From contig CAMEXG010000055.1 in assembly GCA_945947045.1 (NCBI GenBank), forward strand, positions 1-11,424: DNA of 11,424 nucleotides, read 5' to 3'. A model generated the notes under the pieces. That model was not told where the DNA came from. It did no database searches and was given only the letters and a program-made list of their open reading frames with translations. This document shows, in pieces, positions 1 through 6,653 of this stretch (position 1 is the first letter of the stretch; each line of letters opens with the position of its first letter). This DNA is from an uncultured Spirochaetales bacterium. Its GTDB lineage: Bacteria > Spirochaetota > Spirochaetia > Sphaerochaetales > Sphaerochaetaceae. A program made the position numbers and the translations under genes.

Positions 1-58
1 CTTCCATTTATAAAGAGGTTCTACCTTGTATTATTCAATAAAGTAAGGGAAAGCTATA

Positions 59-1132
59 TTACTTTCTTGTATCGAAAAGTGTAACACCGCCATCATAATT
101 GAGTCTTGCACCGATAGATACATAATTTGTCCTTGTGGAGTAATACATGTTTGCCATGAATCTTCCTATATGCCATGTGATGTCGAAAGAAATAAAATCA
201 TTTATCTCTTGGGCAAGATTAAATGTATGTTCAAACTCCCAAGGTCTATTAGGATCATAGAAAGCCTTAGTTCTTCCTGCTTGAGCCAAATCTTCTTCTT
301 TGTAGACGATTTTTCCTTCTTCGTATGCTTTCATCTGATAAGAGAGTCTAGTCATTCCAAGGCTATCAAAGACTGGATACTCTACTTCGCATCCCACATC
401 TATGATCAAGTTGTTATAACTATCAGGAACATCTTCGGCTCTCGCCCCATATTTAGTCCAAGAAGGGCTGAAGATTTCAGGAATTACATATGTACTAGGC
501 ATATCGAAAGAAACATCTCCATATACTCTGATATACTCAATAGGTTTTATGGATAATCCAAATAGAAGAGAATCCATTCTCAAATACTTGTACCACTCGG
601 AAAACCCGGGAGTGACTGCCTCTTCTTTTTCCATGTACTTATATGTTCCATCTCCATAATGGCTGCAATAGTGGTTATATCCGAATCTTGCGGCGACCAT
701 ATCAGCCACACTTGCACTAATGCCATAGAAATAGACTCCGTCATATCCGATGGTATCTGCAACCTCACCTTCCATAACACTGGTCAAGGAACCATGAATT
801 TCCAGACCGAGAGAAATTGGAGAAAGGAAGTTATCGAAATAGAGTGTATTTCTGAATAAGGATAGAGTCTCACCTAAGTGATAGACGGCAAAGAAGGGTT
901 TAACTCTCCATGCCCCTTCATCGTTAAGAGTAAATTTTGTTTCGTTCTGATAGAAGTATGTGGGATATCCCTTATACACATCTGCATATTGGAAATCAAG
1001 AGCGGAACGGCTTCTGTCTGCACTACTCTCTGTAAAAGTAGGCTTAAAAGATAACAGCTCCAGCTTATAATCAAAACCTGCAAATAATAATGCAGGGATT
1101 AAAATCAAAATAAAGAAAACAATTTTTTTCAT
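59..1132 (-). CDS. Secreted, probably outer-membrane beta-rich protein of unknown function
   Basis: 357 residues from the ATG at 1132, preceded by GGAGG with a 4-base gap; an in-frame TTG five codons upstream lacks its own ribosome-binding site. The N-terminus is a classical signal peptide: two lysines, a hydrophobic core of about 13 residues, then LLFAG, suggesting cleavage near residue 18-19. No lipobox cysteine is seen. The mature part has many alternating aromatic/polar stretches (for example residues 78-95, 130-150 and the last 40 residues) and no further long hydrophobic helix, as expected of a beta-barrel or periplasmic beta protein. A motif HYCSHYGDG near residues 154-162 stands out and resembles His/Gly/Asp-containing strand-loop segments of some outer-membrane families, but I cannot assign a family. 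It is monocistronic as far as visible and divergent from the CDF gene. The export signal is well supported; the outer-membrane location is inference. Confidence 0.8.
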   Translation of the reverse strand: MKKIVFFILILIPALLFAGFDYKLELLSFKPTFTESSADRSRSALDFQYADVYKGYPTYFYQNETKFTLNDEGAWRVKPFFAVYHLGETLSLFRNTLYFDNFLSPISLGLEIHGSLTSVMEGEVADTIGYDGVYFYGISASVADMVAARFGYNHYCSHYGDGTYKYMEKEEAVTPGFSEWYKYLRMDSLLFGLSIKPIEYIRVYGDVSFDMPSTYVIPEIFSPSWTKYGARAEDVPDSYNNLIIDVGCEVEYPVFDSLGMTRLSYQMKAYEEGKIVYKEEDLAQAGRTKAFYDPNRPWEFEHTFNLAQEINDFISFDITWHIGRFMANMYYSTRTNYVSIGARLNYDGGVTLFDTRK

Positions 1133-1474
1133 CTGGCCTCCAATCAATTATTGATACTGTGGTAGTATAACGAATAATCATAAAAAAGAAACCACTGTTT
1201 TAATTTATTATAATATAAATATTTACATCTTAAACAGTACTCTTTCAAAAAAAACTAGGATAACTAGTAATAAAGAAAACTATCATGACTTCACAAATAA
1301 TTGAAAAAACAATATGTATTCAGCCTTTATCTTCGAGGGTAATCAATAAATTGAAAAAATAGTTAGACGTTACTAATAACTCTTTTCTCCATCAGAGTTT
1401 GTCATTTCTAATTTTTCATATTATTACGTCTTCTGTTATTGCAAACCACTTTCGAGTGGAATAGAATTTCGCCT
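1133..1474. other. AT-rich divergent intergenic region
   Basis: About 340 bases without a credible gene or RNA. For the leftward gene, a -10-like TATACT reads on the minus strand at 1164-1169 without a good -35. A perfect 13-bp palindrome, ATCAATTATTGAT, lies at 1143-1155 between that -10 and the ribosome-binding site and could be an operator. A looser inverted repeat, ACTGTTT at 1194-1200 and AAACAGT at 1232-1238, flanks an AT-only stretch containing TATAAT. The rightward candidate promoter is listed separately. The rest is AT-rich sequence in which I see nothing specific. Confidence 0.5.
1351..1379 (+). promoter_or_regulatory. Candidate promoter for the CDF transporter gene
   Basis: TTGAAA at 1351-1356 (5 of 6 to the -35 consensus), a 17-base spacer, then TAATAA at 1374-1379, a weak -10. 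This would give a 5' leader of roughly 90 bases before the ATG at 1475. The spacing is right but the -10 is poor, and the whole region is AT-rich, so chance matches are expected. Confidence 0.3.
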
Positions 1475-2596
1475 ATGGTTGAAGAAGAGTTGATTAGATC
1501 TAAAAAGATCAAAAGAGCTGCCAATACTGGAATAGGTGTTAATGTAGCCTTGGGAGGCATAAAGATTCTCATAGGTTATCTTTCGGGTTCTGTTGCTGTC
1601 ATTTCAGACGGTGCAAACAATGCAACAGATAGTCTATCGTCCTTTGTTACGCTGATAGGATATAGGTTTAGTAAGAAACGCCCTACAAAGGAACATCCTC
1701 TAGGATACGGAAGAATTGAGTATCTCTCCGCCTTACTTGTAGGATTTTTGATTCTGATGACAGGTTTTTCCTTCTTTAAAGGAAGTATCGACGCCATAAA
1801 AAATCCTCACGATATGTCCGTCTCCTTTCTTATGATCGGAGTTTTGTCATTTACTGTACTAGTAAAGATATGGTTGTGGCGCATGAACACTAAAGTGGGA
1901 AAAGAGACAGGATCAGAGGCTCTCTCTGCCAGCGGAGCTGATGCACTGTCAGATGTTCTCACATCTTTTGTCACCATCATCGCCGCCTTTGTATCTCGTT
2001 TCACCACATTCCCCATCGACGGTTGGGCAGGTCTCCTGGTTTCCCTCTTTATTATGTGGAATGGATTATCATCTATACTCTCCACCTCCGACTCCATTTT
2101 GGGAGAGAGACCGAAAAGAGAGGATTTGGAAAAGATTAGATCGATAATCGCATCATATCCTCCTCTTTCAGGCGGATATGACATCAGAGTCCACGCCTAC
2201 GGACCAGACTCTGCTGTCGGAACAATAGACGTAGAAGTACCATTTACAGCAACAGCTGAAAGTGTCTATGAAGCAATGATGAAGGCCAGAGAGCATATCA
2301 AAAAAGAAATGGGCATCGATTTTACCTTCGGTATGAATGCAACAAACCAGGATGACCCTAAAGTAATCATGATGCGTGACAATACACTGAAGACGATGCA
2401 GATGATTTCATCAGACGTAATAGGGATCCATGGTTTCCATGTCCATTTTGAAGAAAAGAAAATTGAATTTGATGTGGTGGTTGATTTCTCTCTAAAGGAT
2501 TACAACAAATTCAGGAAAGGCATGATAGTTGCCTTGGAAAAAGAATTCCCTGGCTACAGCGTAGATTTCAATATAGATCTGGACTACTCCTCATAG
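1475..2596 (+). CDS. Cation diffusion facilitator (CDF) family metal transporter with tandem C-terminal domains
   Basis: 373 residues from ATG 1475; the frame is open upstream to a TTG at 1439 but neither start has a good ribosome-binding site, so the N-terminus is uncertain. Membrane-spanning part about residues 18-205. TM2 carries the family motif SDGANNATD (D45, N49, D52) and TM5 carries GADALSD (D156, D160), positions known in the family to form the intramembrane metal site. The loop motif HPLGYGRIE follows TM2. CDF proteins export divalent cations (Zn, Mn, Fe, Co, Ni) from the cytoplasm by proton antiport. The C-terminus is longer than in the ~300-residue members: residues 214-290 and 305-373 each look like a ferredoxin-like cytoplasmic domain, as in the longer 370-390-residue subfamily. 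The first site has D...N rather than H/D...D, so the metal cannot be read off. It is convergent with the GNAT gene, 16 bases away. Confidence 0.93.
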   Translation: MVEEELIRSKKIKRAANTGIGVNVALGGIKILIGYLSGSVAVISDGANNATDSLSSFVTLIGYRFSKKRPTKEHPLGYGRIEYLSALLVGFLILMTGFSFFKGSIDAIKNPHDMSVSFLMIGVLSFTVLVKIWLWRMNTKVGKETGSEALSASGADALSDVLTSFVTIIAAFVSRFTTFPIDGWAGLLVSLFIMWNGLSSILSTSDSILGERPKREDLEKIRSIIASYPPLSGGYDIRVHAYGPDSAVGTIDVEVPFTATAESVYEAMMKAREHIKKEMGIDFTFGMNATNQDDPKVIMMRDNTLKTMQMISSDVIGIHGFHVHFEEKKIEFDVVVDFSLKDYNKFRKGMIVALEKEFPGYSVDFNIDLDYSS

Positions 2597-2612
2597 TCCG
2601 TCTATTTCTTAT

Positions 2613-3137
2613 TTATGGCTTTATTCCCCACCAGACACCATTTGTGTCCAAAGGAGTAAAGCCATATTTTTTATAGAACGAAACACCTTTTGTATTATTT
2701 GGATCTACTCCCAGCATTACCCCTTTCACGCCTTTTTCCCGATAGTTTGACAATAAGGCATTCATTAAAGCGTGTCCTATCCCCATCCTCTGATACCTCG
2801 GGTCTATATCGATATGAAGATGAGCCGGATACTCTGGATAGAATGGAAGATAACCCTCTGTAGACTCTATTCCTTTCTCTCTAATTGTAGGTGTCGAAGA
2901 AGAAAGAAGAGTTGACGAGAATCTATCTATCCAGGCCTTTGTATCTTCTGCCGAGATAATGTATCCAACTACCTTTCCATCCACAACGGCGACAAAACAG
3001 TTTTCTTTCTCATAGGTTATGTAATAATGACAATAAAGCGTAAGGAGAAGATCTTTCTCCAGGTGGGCGTTGTCTGTAATCTCACATATCTCTTCTACTC
3101 TTTCTTTATCACCATCTTCATATCTTCTTACAAACAT
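2613..3137 (-). CDS. GNAT family N-acetyltransferase
   Basis: 174 residues. The ATG at 3137 is chosen because AAGGAAAG lies just upstream, the gap to the preceding stop is 22 bases, and residues after this start (FVRRYEDGDKERV) look like the usual first strand and helix of the fold; a longer frame would overlap the upstream gene. The acetyl-CoA pyrophosphate-binding loop QRMGIG is at residues 116-121, preceded by the strand YPAHLHIDID (103-112) and followed by NNTKGVSFYKKYGF (147-160), the standard C-terminal element. The AHLHIDI and GVKGVMLGVDPNNT segments resemble bacterial relatives of the acetyltransferase-like domain of human O-GlcNAcase, but substrate is unknown. It is the last gene of the permease/ATPase unit. 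Its 3' end contains the terminator of the facing gene. Confidence 0.88.
   Translation of the reverse strand: MFVRRYEDGDKERVEEICEITDNAHLEKDLLLTLYCHYYITYEKENCFVAVVDGKVVGYIISAEDTKAWIDRFSSTLLSSSTPTIREKGIESTEGYLPFYPEYPAHLHIDIDPRYQRMGIGHALMNALLSNYREKGVKGVMLGVDPNNTKGVSFYKKYGFTPLDTNGVWWGIKP
2614..2672 (+). terminator. Rho-independent terminator of the CDF gene, embedded in the opposing GNAT coding sequence
   Basis: A 14-bp outer stem pairs 2614-2627 with 2653-2666 (one G-U wobble at 2624/2656), enclosing an inner perfect 5-bp stem, GACAC 2634-2638 with GTGTC 2644-2648. Six T residues follow at 2667-2672 on the plus strand. There is no matching T-run on the minus strand, so it works for the rightward CDF transcript. 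It begins 18 bases after the CDF stop, and it also encodes the last ~18 residues of the convergent acetyltransferase. Confidence 0.8.
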
Positions 3138-3159
3138 TTTCTTTCCTTTTATACCACTA

Positions 3160-4311
3160 TCATAAAAGAGAAAGCTCTTTATACATAGCCTTGTCTTCTT
3201 CAAAGGACAAAAGATCCAATACGCACTCTCTCTTTACCCAGAAAGCTTTCTCAACTTCCTCTCCATCAGCCTCCAGAGCACCCTCTACATACTCTGCTTT
3301 ATAGAAATAGACACTTCTCTGGTCTCCAGGTCTCGCTGACGGAACAACATATGGCTTTGACTGAAGTATCCTGGCCTTGACTCCCGTCTCTTCATACGTC
3401 TCCCTGAGAGCTGTCTCTTCCATACTTTCTCCATTCTCCACATGGCCTTTCGGGAAACCAATCCTCTTTGAAAATGAGACTAACAAGACACTATCGTCTT
3501 TAAATACTACGCACCCTGCACTATCTGTAGTGTCGTGGCCGGTAGGAATACACACAGAGTATTCTTTCTCTCTTACCCTTACATTTCTGATGGCTACATT
3601 TATTGAATAGAGAGTGGAGAGCACATCTGTATTTAATACAGTACTGGGTTTACCATCTCTGATGATCTCTCCTTTATAAAAAGCTATCACCCTATCAGAG
3701 TAACGCATGGCTGCATCAGGATCATGAGTGCTGAAGAGTATAGTGTATCCATCCTTGGACAGTGACATTATCGTCTCCATCACTCTATACGAGTTGCCAT
3801 AGTCCAAGCTGGACGTAGGTTCGTCCATTACTATAATTCTTGCATCCTGCACCATTGCCCTTGCAATGAGCATCAGCTGTCTTTCCCCTCCGGAGATGTT
3901 CAAGCAGCCTCTGTCTTTTAGCTTTAGAATGCCAAGCCTATCCAAAGCCGCCGCCGCTTTCTCTCTTTCTTTCTCTCCTGGGGCGGAGAAAAGCCCTATC
4001 TGATTGTTCATTCCCATGGCCACACTATCAAGAACAGTGTGATTAAACACAGGATTCGATGATTGAGGTATATAAGCTATATATTTTGAGAGTTCCTTCC
4101 CTTTCATAATAGAGATATCTTTTCCCTCTATCTCTATCTTTCCTTTCCTAATAGGAAGAAAACCCAATATACACTTGAAAAACGTACTCTTTCCTACTCC
4201 GTTCGGCCCTAATACCGCTATAGCCTCCCCTCCCGATGAAGAAAAAGATACATTGTCCAAAACTTTGTTATCCCCATAGCTGAAAGACAAATCTTTTACT
4301 TCAAGCCTCAT
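3160..4311 (-). CDS. ABC transporter ATPase (FecE/BtuD-type) fused to a C-terminal NUDIX hydrolase domain
   Basis: 383 residues. ATG 4311 follows AAAAGGAGG and overlaps the permease stop by 11 bases, so the two are translationally coupled. Residues 1-255 are a complete importer ATPase: Walker A GPNGVGKST (35-43), Q-loop Q83, signature ISGGERQ (139-145), Walker B IIVMDEP (159-165), switch histidine H196. This part ends at about the usual length for the FecE class. Residues 262-383 form a NUDIX domain with GFPKGHVE before and within a full Nudix box G-x5-E-x7-RE-x2-EE-x-G-V (G289, E295, R303 E304, E307 E308, G310), then a tail FEEDKAMYKEL like that of diadenosine-polyphosphate hydrolases. The frame is continuous, with no Met or convincing ribosome-binding site at the junction, so this is a real fusion rather than two genes. 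It presumably powers the adjacent permease; what the NUDIX domain hydrolyses is unknown. Confidence 0.92.
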   Translation of the reverse strand: MRLEVKDLSFSYGDNKVLDNVSFSSSGGEAIAVLGPNGVGKSTFFKCILGFLPIRKGKIEIEGKDISIMKGKELSKYIAYIPQSSNPVFNHTVLDSVAMGMNNQIGLFSAPGEKEREKAAAALDRLGILKLKDRGCLNISGGERQLMLIARAMVQDARIIVMDEPTSSLDYGNSYRVMETIMSLSKDGYTILFSTHDPDAAMRYSDRVIAFYKGEIIRDGKPSTVLNTDVLSTLYSINVAIRNVRVREKEYSVCIPTGHDTTDSAGCVVFKDDSVLLVSFSKRIGFPKGHVENGESMEETALRETYEETGVKARILQSKPYVVPSARPGDQRSVYFYKAEYVEGALEADGEEVEKAFWVKRECVLDLLSFEEDKAMYKELSLL

Positions 4312-5341
4312 TCCTTCTTCCTCCTTTTAGTATGAGAAACAAGAAGACAGGAGCCCCTACAAAAGATGTCAGTATCCCCAGTGGGATCTCTGCTGTGGAC
4401 ACAATACGAGCCAAGTCGTCAACCAAAAGAAGAAAAGTTGCACCCAGAAAAGCGGATGATGGCAGAGTAATGGAGTAATCATCGCCAAAAATAAGACGGG
4501 AGAAATGAGGAATCACCAATCCCACCCATCCGATCATACCACTTATTGCAACAGCTCCCGCAGTCATCAATGTAGATGAAAGAATTACAATCAGCCTCAT
4601 TTTCTTTACTTCTATGCCCATACTCTTCGCTTCATCTTCATTGAGAGTCAAAAGGTTAATCCTCCATCTCAACAAAATGACAGGAATTAATCCTATTACT
4701 ACAGGAAAGAAAGCAAATATAAGGTCTTTCATCTTAATAGACGAGAGTGACCCCATCAGCCAATATGTTATTGCAGGAAGCTGATCCTGAGTATCCGCCA
4801 TAAGTTTTATCAGGCTGGTGCCGCTTGAAAAGAGAGAGCTGATCATAACTCCCGCCAATACAAGAGAGAGGGTGGAGTCAATCCTACTCTTTCTCGCCAC
4901 CAAAATAGCCAACACAACTGCCAATAAGCCGAAAGAGAAAGAGGAAAGAGTGATTGCAAAATATCCACCACCCGTCAATATCCCCAATGCTGCACCGAAC
5001 CCTGCTCCCGTCGAGGCGCCTAAAAGATCAGGAGACACCATGGGATTACGGAAAATACCTTGGTAGGAGGCTCCTGCAACCGATAGAGCTGCACCGATAA
5101 GGGAAGCAGAAGCAATGCGAGGGAATCGTATGTTCAACACCACCGCCTCTTCACTGCCACTCCATCCAGAAAGCGACAGTCTCTCAAAAGAGAAGAAAGA
5201 AAGAGCCCTTGAAAAAAGAATCTTTAATGCCGTAAATGGACTGACAGGGTATCTACCTACAAGAAAAGAAAGAGAGAAGACAACAAAAAAAGCCAAAGGA
5301 AGAATATATATTCCTTTTCTCCGACGATTCTTTTCTGCCAT
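4301..5341 (-). CDS. FecCD/BtuC-type ABC importer permease
   Basis: 346 residues from the ATG at 5341 (MAEKNRRRKG, then the first membrane helix). The frame is open to 5419 and an ATG at 5353 is also possible; none has a strong ribosome-binding site. I prefer 5341 because the basic N-terminus matches the family and the upstream sequence looks intergenic (palindrome at 5398-5413). Family hallmarks: RFPRIASASLIGAALSVAGA (72-91), RNPMVSPDLLGASTGAG (98-114), the ATPase-coupling segment EAKSMGIEVKKMR (237-249), and SGMIGWVGLVIPHFSR (267-282). About ten membrane helices are expected. Known relatives import ferric siderophores, haem, cobalamin, or molybdate/tungstate. It is the first gene of a three-gene unit. 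A periplasmic binding protein, normally encoded alongside, is absent from the window, so the substrate stays open. Confidence 0.92.
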   Translation of the reverse strand: MAEKNRRRKGIYILPLAFFVVFSLSFLVGRYPVSPFTALKILFSRALSFFSFERLSLSGWSGSEEAVVLNIRFPRIASASLIGAALSVAGASYQGIFRNPMVSPDLLGASTGAGFGAALGILTGGGYFAITLSSFSFGLLAVVLAILVARKSRIDSTLSLVLAGVMISSLFSSGTSLIKLMADTQDQLPAITYWLMGSLSSIKMKDLIFAFFPVVIGLIPVILLRWRINLLTLNEDEAKSMGIEVKKMRLIVILSSTLMTAGAVAISGMIGWVGLVIPHFSRLIFGDDYSITLPSSAFLGATFLLLVDDLARIVSTAEIPLGILTSFVGAPVFLFLILKGGRRNEA

Positions 5342-5397
5342 TACTTTTTTCATAACAAAATGGAGTTTAACATAGAAACACTTAGGGCACAATGGTC

Positions 5398-5413
5398 TTG
5401 TTTTTAAAAACAA
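5398..5413. promoter_or_regulatory. Perfect 16-bp palindrome between the divergent transport and regulator units: candidate operator
   Basis: TTGTTTTTAAAAACAA is a perfect inverted repeat with no spacer, lying 57 bases before the chosen permease start and 47 bases before the regulator start. Its position between a ModE-like DNA-binding gene and a divergent transporter is where an autoregulatory operator would be expected. It does not match the known E. coli ModE operator. The sequence is AT-only in its core, which raises the chance of coincidence. Confidence 0.4.
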
Positions 5414-5459
5414 TTCCATATCCGTTTACTTTTTATGCTACCATACAAAAGAGGCGAAA

Positions 5460-5813
5460 ATGGATATAAAACTCAAAATAAGACTAGGGAAAGATGATTT
5501 TTGGTTTTTTGGACCTGGAGTATCGGAATTGTTGGATAACATAGAGAAATATGGTTCCGTAGCCTCCGCTTCCCTTAATATGGGGCTTTCATACTCCAAA
5601 GCATGGAAAATGATAAGAGACAGCGAAAACGGACTGGGGTGCAATCTTGTAGAAAGATCCACAGGAGGCAAAGGTGGAGGAAAGGCACTTCTGACGGAAA
5701 AGGGGAAAAAGATAAACGCGCTTTTCAAGGAGCTGGAAAAAGATACAGAAAGATTTTGCAGAGAAAAGCTGAAAGAATTGGAGGCGGAACTTGGAGAAGA
5801 AGTGGTGGAATGA
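5460..5813 (+). CDS. ModE-like N-terminal winged-helix transcriptional regulator
   Basis: 117 residues; ATG 5460 with GAGG five bases upstream. The protein matches the DNA-binding half of ModE and related LysR-like wHTH proteins: an opening strand (KLKIRLGKDDFWFFGPGVSELLDNI), then helix-turn-helix residues about 28-56 with the diagnostic LSYSKAWKMIR (43-53), and the wing with GGKGGGKALLTEKG (69-82). The C-terminal 35 residues are a charged helix. The molybdate-binding Mop/TOBE domains of full-length ModE (~260 residues) are missing, so it cannot sense molybdate in the known way. Single-domain ModE-like proteins often sit with oxyanion or metal transport genes, and here it is divergent from a FecCD-type importer. 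It overlaps the methyltransferase gene by 23 bases, so the two are cotranscribed. Confidence 0.88.
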   Translation: MDIKLKIRLGKDDFWFFGPGVSELLDNIEKYGSVASASLNMGLSYSKAWKMIRDSENGLGCNLVERSTGGKGGGKALLTEKGKKINALFKELEKDTERFCREKLKELEAELGEEVVE

Positions 5814-6465
5814 TAGAAAAATAGAGTGGTATGAAAGAGCTTCCCTCTTTTCAGACTTCCACTACCTGTTATCAAAAGAAATAGAATCTCTTATTGATAA
5901 AGATGAAACTATTCTGGAATTTGGCGCAGGCTTAGGATATGTATCGGAAATACTCTCAAAGGATGGATACAACGTCTCGTCCTATGATATCGATGAAAAA
6001 GTTGTGGAGAGAGCAAGGAAAAGAAGCGGTCTCGATATTTTCCATACTTCCGATTACAGAGAATTAGAAATTTCCGGGGATATTGTTCTTACAATTTTCT
6101 TCGGTAGGCTTTGGTCTGATGATAATCTCTCTTCCCTACTTTCAAGAGCAAAAAAAGGACTGATATCTATCCACAGTCTACATACGGGCCAGAATGATGC
6201 CATCAAAGGAAGAGAAACACCAGGACTAGATGAAAGCCTCTCGTTTCTAAGGGAGAAAGGCTATGTAGCCCATGGAAAAGAAATAACAATCCCTTTCCCT
6301 CAACCGCTGTTGTCAATGGAGGAGGCGGAACTCTTTATTGACGAAAGCTACCCGGGAAAAGACATATCACTATATTTACCGTATGTAAAAAAGACTGGGG
6401 ACAAGTCTTATCCATATATGCTATCCAACCAAAAAAGAATGGTAATTCTGTCTATAAAGAAGTGA
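5791..6465 (+). CDS. Class I SAM-dependent methyltransferase, TTG start
   Basis: 224 residues. No ATG is available near the N-terminus; the TTG at 5791 has GGAGG at 5780-5784, six bases upstream, and gives MEKKWWNDRKIEWYERASLF, whose WW and R...EW.ER pattern looks like a genuine family start. Motif I is ILEFGAGLGY (41-50), motif post-I VSSYDID (62-68, acidic D66/D68 for the ribose hydroxyls), motif II around LTIFFGRLW (100-108). The C-terminal part has a Pro-rich segment (IPFPQPLLSMEEAE, 167-180) likely to shape the substrate pocket. The substrate is not recognisable; it could be a small molecule handled by the neighbouring importer. The gene overlaps the ModE-like regulator and is probably translationally coupled to it. 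Confidence 0.85.
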   Translation: MEKKWWNDRKIEWYERASLFSDFHYLLSKEIESLIDKDETILEFGAGLGYVSEILSKDGYNVSSYDIDEKVVERARKRSGLDIFHTSDYRELEISGDIVLTIFFGRLWSDDNLSSLLSRAKKGLISIHSLHTGQNDAIKGRETPGLDESLSFLREKGYVAHGKEITIPFPQPLLSMEEAELFIDESYPGKDISLYLPYVKKTGDKSYPYMLSNQKRMVILSIKK

Positions 6466-6631
6466 CATTTTCCTTTTTTCTTGTTTCGAATAAGTCATCG
6501 ATATGGAGTGTAGAAGAAAAACCAACAAATCTTATTTAATATGTTGAGTCTATTTGACACAAATTATACAAAAAGTGTTGATTGTATGATTTGATTCTCC
6601 TTTTTATTTTATTTGTTTTTCCAACGGGTTA

Positions 6632-6647
6632 TCCTCTGAATGGAGGA
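6632..6647 (+). promoter_or_regulatory. ftsH leader hairpin sequestering its ribosome-binding site (candidate thermosensor)
   Basis: In the 188-base gap before ftsH, TCCTC at 6632-6636 can pair with GAGGA at 6643-6647 across a six-base loop, covering the GGAGG (6642-6646) that serves ATG 6654. A second anti-ribosome-binding-site stretch, TCTCC at 6596-6600, and a long T-rich tract lie upstream. A five-pair stem is weak enough to melt with modest warming. The rest of the gap (6466-6631) is AT-rich; a TATGAT at 6585-6590 could be a -10, but I find no matching -35. Confidence 0.35.
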
Positions 6648-6653
6648 ATCAAA

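Noticed and set aside
3138..3203. Longer GNAT start overlapping the ABC-NUDIX gene
   Set aside because: It adds 22 residues not expected in the fold and lacks a ribosome-binding site; ATG 3137 has one and leaves a normal intergenic gap.
3160..5813. Calling the transporter and regulator a molybdate system with mod gene names
   Set aside because: The permease and ATPase are of the FecCD/FecE class, the regulator lacks the molybdate-binding domains, and no binding protein is present; the substrate cannot be stated.
5438..5875. Minus-strand open frame over the regulator and methyltransferase
   Set aside because: Ser/Phe/Pro-rich composition typical of an antisense shadow, and it would conflict with two clear genes.
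6466..6500. T-rich tract after the methyltransferase as a terminator
   Set aside because: No convincing GC-containing stem precedes the T-run.
6553..6558. TTGACA as the -35 of an ftsH promoter
   Set aside because: A perfect -35 hexamer, but no -10 at 16-18 bases; the nearest good -10 (TATGAT, 6585-6590) is 26 bases away.
6582..6653. N-terminal extension of FtsH by 24 codons
   Set aside because: The upstream codons lack a ribosome-binding site and family members start close to the first membrane helix; ATG 6654 has an excellent GGAGG.
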